A DNA stretch of 64,000 bases from Topomyia yanbarensis (GCF_030247195.1 NC_080672.1:378362166-378426165), one strand, 5' to 3'. Positions 23,353 through 35,194 are shown, counted from the stretch's first letter. The notes: generated from the letters alone by a model not told the origin. Translations and numbers: made by a program.

Positions 23353-26300
23353 GTGAGTAAAACTGGTAGTAGTGATTAATAAAACTGTTGTACCATTCAG
23401 TTTTAAGAAAATGGTTCGAATAAATTTGTTTTGATGTTTGAAAGATCATTGATAATAATAATGTGTATCCAAATTCTACGAAACGTTCTTCTCAGCAAGT
23501 TTAAGCCAACCCACCTTACTATGCTCTAAGTGCGTAGAATGAATGTTTAGTCGTTTTATAGAATAAGTTACTCAGAGTTTCGTATTTTTCCAGAAGAATC
23601 TGGTAGTTTTGCATTATAGACGCCTCTTTCACTAAATAAAGAGTGAAGAAAACAGAGAATAAATCAACATTCTGATCACGTTGGAACCTAGTGATTCAAA
23701 CATTTCACTGAGACACTAATCTAAGAATACTTTAGAATCTTCAGGTTAGATTTGTGTAGGTCGTGATTAATATGCTTCTATAGAGACAAATCTTAACCTT
23801 GGACATATATTTAATTGATTTTAAAAATAATCTGGATTCAGTCAAATTTCAATACTTAGAACACCCACACAGCTACATCGAACAGTATTTAAAATATTTG
23901 AATAATTTAGCCCTTCAAATGCCCAGTCAAAACTCTGATTAACCAAGCTTCTCATCTAGTTCAGAGCAAATGCTAAATATTTCTATAATGATCAATTTAA
24001 CATTTCCGTTCACTGCTTTGTTACTTATCCGCTGTACAAACAGTAAGGTTTCATTGTCTTTGTGGTGTGAAGAGCAAATATGTACGAGAACGACAGAGAA
24101 AGAAAGTTTCCTAACGGGTTGTGAATACCTTTGTGGCTGAAAAACAAAATTATATAACAGTTGGCGAGATGGAATGGTTACTGACGTGGAAAAAAGAGCT
24201 TAAGTATGCGAAAGCTCGCATATGCAGTTCCATCATATGCGTAAAGCAATTTATAACGTTCAACGGTTTAACCAGGGCTGTCAAGAGCCGCGTCGGGTCC
24301 CAAGGCTTGTATTACTGCCGGGCCGTTTAAACCAAAGCCCTCTAGTTCAGTATGAGTTAGTTTTTCTTCAGCCATGGGAAACTCGTGAGTCCGTGGTTTC
24401 TAATACAGTGTGTCCCACATTTATACTTCCACCCCGTTTTTTTCAGGATAACTTTTTTTTTCTTTCGACCAAACTGCACCAATTTTTCCAGTGTTTGTTT
24501 TGAAACTTAATCAACGATGTTTCCCGAAATTTGGAAGCTCTGGTACGTTTGGTTCATTTGTTATGACAGTTTAAGTGAAAAAAGTGGTGTCCCACATTTA
24601 AACGTTCACCCAACTATTTTTTGGATAACTTTTTACTATTTTCTATATTTCCTGCTCTGAGCTTGGTTTAGAATGAACTTTGCAACTGACGAATACTGCT
24701 TCGCGTTGTCATATACATCACGAACCATCATACTCGAAACATTTGCAATCGGGATAACGTCCTGAGAAATCGATATTTGAATGACCTCCGATATGTATGA
24801 CAACGTAAAGAAGTATTCGTCAGTTGCAACGTTCAAGAAAGCAATTAAATCATTCTAAACCAAGCTCAGAGCAGGAAATATAGAAAATAGTAATAAATAA
24901 ATGCCAAAGCAAATGAAACTTGAATTCAAAAATGATGGAAATTCGATTGACTGATAAACGTAGTGTTGATTAATACCGGATATTTACTTTAGTAAAGCAT
25001 TCTTTGGGAACAACTATATTTTTTTCTTAGTGAACGTATAAATGCAGGAACAACTTTTTTCACTTAAACTGCTATAATTAACGAACGAAATGCAGCAAAG
25101 CTTCGAAATTTTGAGAAACATCGTAAATTAGGCTTTAAAATAAACTTTGAAAATTTGGTGCAATAAGTTTCAATGAAAAAACGTTATACATAAGGAACAC
25201 ATTTTTCACTTAAATTGCCATAACAAACGAACAAGATGCATCAAGGTTTCCAAACTTCGAGAAAAATCGTTGATTAAGTTTTAAAATAAACGCTGAAAAT
25301 TTGGAGCAGCTTTTGCGAATAGAAAAAAAGTTATCCAAAAAATAGTAGGGTGAACGTATAAATGTGGAACACCACTTTTTTACTTAAACTGCCATAACAA
25401 ACGAACGAAACCAGAGCTTCCAAATTTCGAGAAACATCGTTGATTAAGTTTTAAAACAAACGCTGAAAATTTGGTGCAGTTTGCCCGTAACAAAAAAAGT
25501 TATCCTGAAAAACGGGGTGAACGTATAAATGTGGGACACACTGTAGTCTCCGGTTGACTCAGACAGGTGAATTTCGACAGTTTCTTATTCCGTGGTATTC
25601 AAATCGGGTAAAATTGCCATAGCTACGAGTGTTTCAATTTGCGGGTACTCAGGAATCAGGAAGCAGTAGCGTCTAGCTCAAATGGCACGTTCCCCATGTT
25701 GATCAGAGATTTGTGCCTTGCCATGAATCCCAACCCACCCTGTCTCGTCTTTTGTTTCACAAACCGAATATTGACGAATTAGTGCCTATAGAAATGGGAT
25801 TCGATCTGCAGTCGAAAACCTCGTCTTAATTTGGTATACGCGTTTGATCACTGATCTGTGAGAAGATTTGCATGTATACTTGCTTTAATCCAAATTCTAC
25901 CTAGATGTTGGTTGAAATTACGCAAACGTCTATTGTGGATTATATTTGCAATTGCATTTTTTTTTCGAAAAATCATGCAGAATTTGCATTTTGATTTTAA
26001 GTTTATTGCATCATCATTTATTACATGAAGGCATACGAGTTTAGGTGACTATTGGAACGCATACGTATATGTGATATTGTTCGGTATCTTAAAGCACTAT
26101 AAGAAGATTCTATATTAGCACTTAAAGTTTTGTATAAAAGCTTCATAGCATTCATCTTCAAAAGCTTTTTAGCACGATGACTATGTTCTATATGTCGATA
26201 TAGTGCTAGATTTAATGCTTTACATTTTTGGTGCATTGAAGCATTAAAAATACTTTTACAAAAAATTATTACATGAAAAATATTTCCAATTTATATAAGT

Positions 26301-29300
26301 TTATCTCATATTGAATCCCAGAAAACCGTTTTTAATCGTAGATTTTATGCAGGTTTAAATAATAAACAATGTGCCATGGCTAACGTAGGAGCCGGTTTTA
26401 ATATGCTGTGAGAATATGTAGGACCCGACAACAATATAGACACAGAAAGAAATAAGAAGACGCAAATTAAACAACTGCGAATACAGTGGGCAACCAAGTA
26501 CTGCTGCTATTGGATGAACTGAACTTAATGTGCTGTAAATATACTAAAATACGAAAAGGTTATCCATTTTAATCACCTGTTAATAAAGGTCAGTCTACCT
26601 TTTCATCTCGCCCAGAGCAGAAACTAAAAATGGTTCCGTTATAGATACACGGTAAAATCGACTGCAGACGAATTGTGTTGCTATTGATTTCTTGGAAATG
26701 TCTTGTAAGACCAGCTACTCGGGAAGTGAAATAATTACTAAATGTGCAGATTGTGCTCAATCCGGGAGAAGTTAACGCGCTGCAAATGCACCATATCGAA
26801 CAGTGAGAAACATTCACGGAACAACGAGCAGCACACCAACGAAATCTGCCACGTTAACAACATCATCCCCGTATACATAGGCAAGGGCTCTAGAGAGATG
26901 TGCTCACACGAATTGGTCGGTGTTAAGTCAGACCGGACTAAGTCGCAAAACATCAAAAAATAAGATAATGATAGCACTGGATAAAGAAGTTCTTCAGCTA
27001 CATTAGACTTTTGCCAGATTTGAAATATGTAACAATAAACAAGAATTATGGCAAAAATAATTTTTCAATTATAACGTAAAGGATGCTGCGATTCAAACTT
27101 TAAACTTGTTTTTCTCGAAATCAATTTCTTGTCACTTAGTCCGGTCTGACTTAACAACGACCAATTATCTCCACACGCCTCTGACATCGCGATTAACAAA
27201 TTTATGTCAAGATACGGAGAAGTGGTTCCATAAGAGCTGTAACTTCGCATTTTTTTTATTATTTATTAGTTTTAACCTTGAAGGTCATTCACTATTATTA
27301 ATATAAGAAAATATACATTTCAGTTTTCACTATTTCATTTTTTAAATGTAGCTATATCATTTTCCCCAGCTTCATTATTGTATAGTTTCAATCTATCTTC
27401 GGATTCCCGTGAAGATGCTCGCTGGTTGTTGTGAGATGCAAACTTCGCATTTTCCCGGGTATCCCTAACGTTGTTCTTGTGGTGAGAATGCTTCCGTACA
27501 AACCAACTTTTTCATACGTAACCATTCTATGCTGATCAACCAAAAATGGGACATTTCATCAGAGAATACTGGTTATGCAACCATGGTAGATCCCTATGCG
27601 CGAATTCTACGAAAAGACACTGCACCACGGAAACTTTGTGCAAAAGCAGCTAAGAAAACCTAACTATAACCGTGAACAGCACAGTGTTATCTTATGCCAA
27701 ACCACAAACGGCTACAAAACCAATATCTACGGATCTGACAGGAACCAAAATTCACTCAACAACAATCACGCCCAGTGTATCCAAGCCAACAACCGGCACC
27801 ACCAGCAAAAAGCGAACGTAGATGAGGATGGATGCGTTTGTCCGTGAACTCGCATTTCTTTTTGACGCTCTATTGCTTTCGAAAATACTTTAAATTGGCT
27901 TCTCAGTATTTTGCCGTTTATTCCGTCGATTCAAGCAATAAAACTCGTTTTTTGAACTTGTACACAAAGTATACAACTCCCTTAAGAACGTTTGTTTTAT
28001 CAAATGTCAAATATCAAATAAAGTTTTCATTTTTATATGCTTTCATCATATAACAATTTATTAAGGCGAATGATTACAAAGAAATTACTATTGCTATTTT
28101 TTGATCTTCTATGAATACCGGACGTGTTCGCCAATCTTTCGGGTAAGATCGCGGGCCCCCAAATACGATCCGGGCCCCAGGGCAATTGCCCTGGCTGCCT
28201 CCCCCTCTCATCGGGCCTGCGAATAGCACTAGGAGAAGCTTCTTCTCAGGTATTCCCGACGGAGTTCATGTGATGAGAATGTGATTGATACAACTTATCC
28301 CTTCATTCCTGACCATCTGAAGCAAATATTATGGTTCTATCCACACTTAGATCATGCTGCGCATGTACGCAAGTCAGATGCTTGTGTGTCTGTTCTGTTA
28401 TAAGACGGAACATAAACGGAAATTCCTGTGCTGAAGCTGCAAAGTAAAATTTATTGAATGTAGTAAAACCAACCAATAGCCATCAAAATATGCTAGACCG
28501 TAACGGGTTTCTCAGCCAATTTTTACAAAAAATACAATCGTAGCAAAGTTAAAACACCGGACCATTAGTAAAAAGGAAGCTGCAGCGATGATGATATGGA
28601 TGTGTATGATAACGTGACAGAAGGTCGACTGGTTGATCCTCAAGCTACAATAAATGCTTCAGCAAATGTTGTTTCCATGTCGCGAAAAAAATCTTCAAGC
28701 GTAGCAGTAACTAGTACGCACAAGATGTGACAGACAATCGAAGATTATTTTAGTTTTTCTACCCACATAAATGTATAAAAGACCTAAGGCACAGTTAAGC
28801 CTACGCATTAAGCCATGTCAAAAGCCCTAAAAAAGCATGAATCTGATAGTTTGTTTAAATTCATGTGATTGTTTAATGTGGACGATGTGGCCAAAAGCAG
28901 CAGATGATCCTCGCCAATATGTTAGTTGCCCTCGTAGCCTTCTCACATGCATAATCGACATGGCTGTTGTAATTTAACCGATCGTCAACTATCACACCCA
29001 GGTGCTTCAGCACATGCATCAATGGGATTGAGTGTCTGCCGACGCTGATCGGCTGATCGCGAAAAGCTGCATTTTTTCGGTTGCTGACCAGCACATGATG
29101 TGCCAGCTAAAACTTGACATCAGCCATCCACGTTTCCACGATGCCTATTGTCTCTGCCGTCAATATCTCCGCTTCCTCGAGAGTCTCGCCGGTGATCGTC
29201 AGGACAGTGTCATCTGCCAAACCGACGATCTCGACCACCCTGGGCAGTTGCAGCGTTAGCACTGCGTTGTACATTATATTCCAGAGCGTTCGGCCGTGCA

Positions 29301-32300
29301 TGGAGTCCTGAGGTAGTCCGCTGTGACCCTAATTGACCTTTGTCCCATGTTCGTCTCGTAGACCAGTATTCGGTTCTATAAGTAAATTCTCAGAACCTTG
29401 GCACTTTTGAATGCGTTCTTTAAATCGATCGACATCACGGTACAGTAGCGTTTACCTCTTCTCTTTTCCTTCAACACTTTCTCCGCGCTCGCGATGACTT
29501 TGCGGATGGCGTCCACCGTCGAGATCCATTTCCGGAATCCGACCTGCCTCTGCGATAGTTCTTTTTCACTTTAAGCGTAGGTCGTTAGCCTGTTGAGGAT
29601 GACTCTTTCCTCTTTACTAAGAGTATCCAGCAGACATATATGCCGATACGATGCTGAATCTCCTGGTGGTTTCCCTGGTTTTGGCAGCAACCGAAAACGC
29701 TAGGATCGCAGTCTTCAGCGCTACTTTGGGGATACCATCCGGTCCAGGAGCTTTCTTCCCTTTCAGCCCTTTTGCCACAATAAGGAGCTCGTCGATGGAA
29801 ACTCGATTGTCACTAGCATTTCCACCGTCTGTATCAACGTACAGTGTAGGCGGCCATGCGGTTACGTCGTGCTTCAGGAAAAGACCCTCCCCAATAATTT
29901 TCAGTTTGTCGGAACACATTTCGACTGGCGTCATTGGACCCTTGATCCTGGCCATAACGTGATAGGTGATATCGGTGCCTTGAGTCCGGCCACAAGTCGT
30001 ACGAATGCAGAGGGAATAGACAGGAACAAATTATGTCGTCGCTGCGACGAGGAGGGTCATAAAGAGCGGGGCTGCACTAAGGCGCGTAAATGCCTTATCA
30101 GCACCGCTAAGAAGCCCGTAACCATGCTATGGGTGGACCTTCGTGTCCCTTCGGTGAGGCCAATAAGAGGAAGCCGTGAACGTCACACAGCTAAATCTTA
30201 ACCATTGTACAGCTGCACAACAGCTGTTGTGGCAGTTGGTCTCGGAGTCGAGAACAGATGTCGCCCTCCTATCCGACCCGTACAACATCCCTGCCGGCAA
30301 CGGCAATTGGGTGACGGACGGGCCTGGGATGGCGGCAATCTGTACAACGGGACGGTTCCCGGTTCAAGAGGTAATACACTCCTCCGCCGAGGGTGTTGCG
30401 ATTGCCAAGATCGATGGTGTGTTCTATTGTAGCTGCTACGCTCCACCAAGGTGGCCCATAGAACAGTTCAACCAAATGATCGACAGGCTGTCGTCAGACC
30501 TAGTGGGCCGGAAACCGGTAATCATAGCGGGAGACTTTAACGCTTGGGCAGTAGTGGGGCAGCCGCTGTACAAATAGCAGGGGCTAAGCGCTACTGGAGG
30601 CGCTTGCGAAATTCGACGCTGTGTTAGCTAATAATGGCTCAGTTAGCACATTCCGTAGAAACGGGGTGGGACGCATGGATTGACGTAACATTTGCCATAG
30701 CGATCATTTAGCAATTCGCTTTAGGATCAACTATGGCGTGTAGCATCTGAGGGCGGGAGATCCCCGTCGGGTACGCGGGTGGAAGTCCAATCACTTCGAC
30801 ATCGAAGCTTTCACCGCGGCCCTGGGACTGGAGGCCAACACCGACAGTCTAAGCGGGGATGCGCTGGTAGCCGTTCTATCACGCGCGTGCGACGCCACTA
30901 GGCCGAGGAAAACCCTGCCAAGAAACGGCAGACGCCCGGTATACTGGTGGAGTGCCGAGATTGCAGTTCTACGATCATCCTGCCTCAGAGCTAGACGTAG
31001 GATGCAAAGAGCCCGCGCCGAGGATGCAAGAGAGAACCGCCGTGAAGTGTTTCGAGTTGCGAAATTGGCCCTTAACAAGGCCATTAAAAGCAGTAAGAGA
31101 GCGTGTTTCGACAACCTGCGTGAGAGTACCAACGCTAATCCGTGGGGTGACGCCTACAGAATCGTGATGGCCAAGACCAAAGGGGGCTCTTCACCCCCAG
31201 AACGGCCTCCGGACCGGTTGGCGATGATTATCGAAGTACTCTTCCCGTCTCGTGCCACAAGCCCCTGGCCACCTGAATCACGAGACAGTGTGGGCGCGGC
31301 CGAAATGGTGGTTCCGGTGACGAATGAAGAACTACTCGCAGTGGCTAATTCTCTAGCAATGAACAAAGCTCCAGGGCCGAATGGAGTTCCAAACAGCGCT
31401 CTCAAGGTAGCGATCATAGCGAATCCGAACATGTTCAGGCTAGCTATGCAGAGAAGCCTTGACGAGTGCCGCTTCCCCGATAGATGGAAAAGGCAGAAAT
31501 TGGTGCTGTTGCCAAAACCCGGAATGCCGCCAGGCGACCCATTGGCGTACAGACCAATCTGTCTGATCGACACGACTGGCAAATTGCTTGAGAAGATCAT
31601 CCTCAACAGGCTAACCCCGTACTCAGAAGGCACGGACGACCTGTCAAGCAACCAGTTTGGTTTTGGAAAGGGTAATTCCACGGTGGACGCTAATAAAGAC
31701 TGCCGAGGCTTAGCCTACCGGTGGATCTGTACCTGATCCTAGAAAGTTATTTCCAGATCCGCGTACTGCTATACGAGACCGATGTCGGTCAGAAAAGGGT
31801 TCCTATTACCACCAGAGTCCCGCAGGGCTCGATCCTACACACCCGAAAATAATGAAATCAATACAAATGTAAACAATACAAAGCTTGACTCAAAAATTTG
31901 ATTGAAAGTTAAATTGAATGCTTCGGTTTATTAAAAAGACAGAACAATATATGTCCCGATTTTATCAATGTCCCTGTTTTATCAGCCTAAAATTCGCCAA
32001 GGGGATGATAAAAACTGGTTTTCACTGTATTTTCAAATGGAACATACACACTGGAGAATGTTTGCACTGCTTCTTATATTGCTGACTTGGCCGGTACATG
32101 TTCAAATTCTTTATGTTTCATAGTTTCTATTTCTTCTGAAGGAAAGTCAGCGTTTATGGCTATGAGGACTCCACCTCCAGACTTTTACTAACGTAAAAAC
32201 TATTGTGCCAAGAATTATATTAAAAGAAGATGAAATTATTTTTTGTTGAAATTCTATGACTTTGGCTGGGCTTTTAATTCGATTAAAATTTTGACAATTG

Positions 32301-34515
32301 ACTAAAATTTCAATCGAATTCTGTTGGGGATGCGAAAAAGTTTTTGGAATATTTATTGTACTTACGTTTCTATCTTCTTCCTCTATAGGCATCGTTACTA
32401 TCAAAAATTCGATATTCCAAATTTATGCGTAGCTTTGCTGAGTTGTCGAATGCGGCGAGTTCTTTGGCTTGATAAAATTTTGTTTTGGGGCCGAGGTCTG
32501 TTGCTTCTTCATCTGGCTTCAGCCCATATTCCTGATAGGCTTCGATAAAAATGCGCAGATGACCAGGTGCGGTCGGAAGTCCTTCGGATGCTAGCGTCAT
32601 TTTAGTGCTGGTCGGCGTCATTCCTTCCACGCACATAGATGGATGTTGGTCTGTCATATATGCCAGGTATAGGCGTACAATGTTCATTAGGCTTTGGATC
32701 CAAGAATACCTTTTTGTAGGTGACCCTTGGACCCTGGCCTGGCGGTATTGATTCCAGAAGCCAGTAGTCGTGGGTTCGAGTATCAATCAGGAAGGATTCT
32801 TAATGTTAGTATGATAATAACATCATGCAATGTTCTGTACACTAAGAATCGGTTGCGAAATCATTGAAAAAGAAAGGCTAAGCACTGTTACGGAATGTAG
32901 TACCATGGCTTTGCTTTTGTTCATTCTCGCCGCTAACAGTATTTCGATAATTTATTTAATTGTTCTATACAGTAATATTTATATCTCTATTATTACCTTT
33001 CAATTCTTATAGATCAGTGTCATCCTAGTGCTAAGCACCGTTCCAACGCCACCGGTCGAAGCCACTGTTGTGCGGTTATTTACCGAGCTGCTGCAGAATA
33101 ACGTGGCCGGCATTCCATTGATTCACAAAACCGAGGAGTTCGATTTCGATCCGGAAATTAGCAAAAAGCGTCGTGAACTATATTATGAGGTAAGATTTCC
33201 GCTAAGTATTATTTGGGTTCAATAGTAAAATGGATGAATAGTTTCAAGCTTTTAAAAATGATTGGGTTTGATGTTTGGAGACAATTTCTTTGATGGAAAT
33301 CATGCTTACTTTACGACTCCGTCTTCCATGACCTTCTGATTGACGCAAGTGTGCAAACCTTTTAAAGTGTGACTCAGTTCGACTGTGAGTTTAATGACTT
33401 ACCTAGGCTACGTTTAAAGTAAACTGCTATGTTTGATAGTTTGGCGTTTTCTATTTACTCGTATCTAGCGTTTGGGTTGCGCCGCAAACGATCGTTTTGA
33501 TTTTTCTTCGAAGACAGACACAGCACAAGTATTACTGTATTTCCCATATACAATATTGGTATAGTTAAAACAGGATAAAACAAACAATTTTAATACTAAT
33601 GTTTATTAGAGTTATTAGCGTTACCATTATTTTTTTTTGAAGTAGTGGTATAAGAGGACACCAAAACCCAAGAGTAGTATTCAAGCTCAGTAGAAGCAAC
33701 TATATAACTCCTAATGATTTATAGAAATATAAATTTATAGACTCATAATATTTTATATTACATATTAAAACATCATCTGCAAAAAATAACCTGATCTAAT
33801 TGAGTTTCTATGAAATGGGATAATAAAGTTTTTTCCTAGTGCATACATGAGATATTTAACAACAGACGATTAAAATAATTACGTCCTTGAAACACTATGA
33901 AAACATAATTGCTGTACTTTAAAAGTCGCTCAAAACAACAGCCATGAACAGTCACTTCGATAAGTAAGTTCGGACAACTCGTACACTTAGGGATTTCACC
34001 ATACACAAAACGAACACTCTCACGATCAAGTTCAATGAGCTCGGTTGACCTTAGATACCAGGTAGATTATTTTCGGTTCATCTTTTCCGCTGACCGTTAC
34101 TACGATCAGCTGTACCGGTTCGTCTGTTGTTGATCTTTTTTTTCGGCAACTGCAGCCAACCGTCGAGTTGTGGCGCATGGCAAGGTCTTTGCCGACCGGT
34201 TTCTCTCGTCTCTCGATTTCCCCTACCGGTAAATTAACACATTCCGTTGAACCAATTTTCAAACTCTTTAAGCTACTTCCTTATATTCATGAGTCAGTAT
34301 TGGAAACCGAAACTAGCCGTTTGATCACGCATCGATTCTTTTTAATTAAATAATGTTTTTGTTTTTTGTTTTGTTTTCAGCAACATGGTTACCGAGGCGA
34401 GAAGGCCATCCAACGAGTGGGGCTGGGAATCGATGGCAAACACAGGGAACGAATGGAACACCAACGACTAAGGGACGAAGGACATCTGAACGGATTGAAT
34501 GATCTGCAGCCCTAG
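23332..34515 (+). CDS. Spliced gene for small secreted cysteine-free protein (3 exons)
   Basis: Joining 23332-23352, 33013-33189 and 34381-34515 gives an uninterrupted 110-residue protein with all junctions in phase 0. Residues 1-24 form a classical signal peptide (MKKFVII from exon 1, then ISVILVLSTVPTPPVEA from exon 2), with cleavage likely after Ala24. The mature part, about 86 residues, has no cysteine and is rich in charged residues. It carries a Lys-Lys-Arg-Arg run (ISKKRRELYYE) that a furin-type convertase could cut, then an Arg/Glu-rich helix-prone tail ending NGLNDLQP. Donors are GTGAGT and GTAAGA; acceptors are TTCTTATAG and TTTTGTTTTCAG. An AATAAA follows at 34795. I do not recognise the family; a prohormone or other secreted factor is inference. 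Confidence 0.75.
24406..25543. mobile_element. Long-TIR MITE with TA target duplication (in intron 1)
   Basis: The ends are near-perfect inverted repeats beginning CAGTGTGTCCCACATTTATA, each bordered by TA (24404-24405 and 25544-25545). The arms contain repeated sub-blocks (ATAAATGTGG-ACACCACTTTTTT, AACTGCCATAACAAACGAAC, ATCGTTGATTAAGTTTTAAAA). A second inverted pair sits inside (24637-24725 against 24797-24893). No transposase; a 66-codon frame at 24636-24836 is part of the inner stem. The family is Tc1/mariner-like by terminus and TA target. Confidence 0.85.
25546..26911. other. Intron 1 sequence, no element delimited
   Basis: AT-rich intronic DNA. Short overlapping frames at 26590-26977 on both strands show no recognisable product. 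Confidence 0.45.
26912..27165. mobile_element. Small inverted-repeat element (in intron 1)
   Basis: The 32-bp ends 26912-26943 and 27134-27165 are inverted copies with 31 of 32 matches, including GTTAAGTCAGACCGGACTAA. The loop is about 190 bp. It is either a tiny MITE or the terminal pair of a larger one; no target duplication was identified. Confidence 0.6.
27166..28872. other. Intron 1 sequence with an 18-bp perfect palindrome
   Basis: CCAGGGCAATTGCCCTGG at 28177-28194 is a perfect palindrome in a GC-rich patch (28150-28230) that looks like the end of a DNA element. A Thr-rich open frame around 27650-27810 is mentioned among the rejected items. Otherwise nothing is recognised. Confidence 0.4.
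28873..29960 (-). pseudogene. R1-clade LINE reverse transcriptase, decayed 3' half
   Basis: Three minus-strand frames read in order through a non-LTR reverse transcriptase. The first (29617-29955) has the entry motif KKAPGPDGIPK. The second (29107-29301) has LWNIMYNAV and the polymerase box VGLADDTVLT, where the usual Phe of FADD is Leu. The third (28873-29094) has the thumb motif LGVIVDDRLNYNSHVDYACE. Stop codons and frame changes separate them. The segment stops at about 28880 without an RNase or 3' tail. An R1-like clade is inferred from the wording of the thumb region. It lies antisense to the host gene in its first intron. Confidence 0.8.
29965..31840 (+). pseudogene. R1-clade LINE, ORF1 end to mid reverse transcriptase
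   Basis: A CCHC zinc knuckle (LCRRCDEEGHKERGC, from 30034) closes ORF1; a second knuckle has lost its pattern. ORF2 begins at about 30176 with an APE-type endonuclease (TQLNLNHC, then the IIAGDFNAWA motif near 30530). After stops and frameshifts around 30580-31000, the linker and reverse transcriptase follow in one frame (31002-31736) with NKAPGPNGVPNSALK, LLPKPGMPPGDPLAYRPI and SNQFGFGKGNSTVDA. The copy breaks off at about 31840 just after VPQGSIL. It lies head to head with the minus-strand copy at 28873-29960, from which it differs by roughly half its residues in the shared region. Confidence 0.85.
31900..32032. mobile_element. Terminal fragment of a DNA element
   Basis: TGTCCCGATTTTATCAATGT, then TTATCAGCCTAAAATTCGCC and ACTGGTTTTCACTGTA repeat, with substitutions, the right end of the element at 10791-11692. 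Only one end is present. Confidence 0.5.
32370..32786 (-). CDS. Unrecognised open frame within intron 1
   Basis: A minus-strand frame of about 138 codons is open from 32786; the first internal ATG is further in. Its latter part has protein-like composition (EYGLKPDEEATDLGPKTKF, then QAKELAAFDNSAKLRINLEY). On the plus strand, 32728-32783 reads like a tRNA-type head with GTGGGTTCGAGTATC as a B box, so the whole may instead be a SINE with an accidental frame. I do not recognise either. It lies antisense inside the secreted-protein gene. Confidence 0.25.
   Translation of the reverse strand: MILEPTTTGFWNQYRQARVQGSPTKRYSWIQSLMNIVRLYLAYMTDQHPSMCVEGMTPTSTKMTLASEGLPTAPGHLRIFIEAYQEYGLKPDEEATDLGPKTKFYQAKELAAFDNSAKLRINLEYRIFDSNDAYRGRR
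33013..33189 (+). CDS. Exon 2 of the secreted-protein gene (59 codons)
   Basis: The exon begins after the acceptor TTTCAATTCTTATAG and ends before GTAAGA. It encodes the rest of the signal peptide and the first part of the mature chain (TVVRLFTELLQNNVAGIPLI, the acidic EEFDFDPE, then ISKKRRELYYE). Its third codon positions are GC-richer than the intron around it. A frame opened by an ATG at about 32904 is closed by the TAG of the acceptor itself, so exon 2 needs an upstream exon. Confidence 0.75.
33190..34380 (+). other. Intron 2
   Basis: It is a GT-AG intron of 1191 bp with a strong T-rich tract before the acceptor. Nothing coding is recognised inside; the 34030-34260 part is GC-richer and looks low-copy. 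Confidence 0.6.
34381..34515 (+). CDS. Exon 3 of the secreted-protein gene (44 codons and stop)
   Basis: The exon follows TTTTGTTTTGTTTTCAG in phase 0 and encodes QHGYRGEKAIQRVGLGIDGK, then HRERMEHQRLRDEGHLNG and LNDLQP before a TAG. It is basic and Arg/Glu/His-rich, with no cysteine and no membrane segment. Confidence 0.75.
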   Translation, partial: QHGYRGEKAIQRVGLGIDGKHRERMEHQRLRDEGHLNGLNDLQP

Positions 34516-34794
34516 GGCGCTAGGTTCGACTACAATTGGAACCTGTTATTGAGCTTGTTGTGAACGAGCTGTCGTGAGACTGATTGGAGGTGCAATATAG
34601 TTTTGAAAATTGAAAATGTTTATCAACAAAGCTTTATCGGAGTTGGCTAACGTTTATGGTCGTCATGTACACCGTGAAAGTTACTTCGCTTCATTTTGAA
34701 TCATTCGTTGCGTAATATTAACAATAATAATAACAAAACAAAACTTAAAGTGGTGATGTTTTACATAAAATATCAAATGCTGTGAGATTAATTT

Positions 34795-34800
34795 AATAAA
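34795..34800 (+). terminator. Poly(A) signal AATAAA
   Basis: AATAAA lies 280 bp after the stop codon and is followed by a T-rich stretch (TGTTTTTATC), as expected of a cleavage site for the secreted-protein gene. Confidence 0.6.
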
Positions 34801-35194
34801 CAGAAAACAATGTTTTTATCACTGCTGCTGGAAAATAGTCACTGGAAAAGTAAACGAAAACCATATACTACTCATCATAAGGAAATTTTCAAAGTTCGGG
34901 ACTATCGGGAACCTGGGGAGACTTGACCAAGCGCGAGAATCAACAAGTAATAAAATCATATATTTGAGACTAACCATAAATTACGTAAGGCTTTAGGGGG
35001 GTTGCAGAATTTGTTACGTAATAAAGGGGGGGGGCAGTGGGGGTAGAGATATTTGTGAGTCAATTTTGAGCAATATTTGCGACACGTGCTTTATGAAGAC
35101 CTCTTATCAGATCGTTAAAATTGTTGGAAAAATTGTTTGCTAAGTTCTTCTATACCATAATATAATTTTGAAAATTGAATGAAATGAATGAATA
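34801..35194. other. Intergenic, no gene recognised
   Basis: It contains G-rich runs (GGGGGGGG near 35028) next to TTACGTAA motifs that resemble the interior of the MITE at 35312. Confidence 0.4.

Noticed and set aside
27596..27847. 83-codon ATG frame, and an overlapping Thr-rich frame with ENLTITVNST
   Set aside because: Two different frames are open over the same bases, neither has splice or poly(A) context, and composition alone is not enough.
28873..31840. Twin-priming (5' inversion) of a single LINE
   Set aside because: The order of parts fits a 5' inversion, but the two pieces overlap over the start of the reverse transcriptase and differ at about half the residues there, so they come from different elements.
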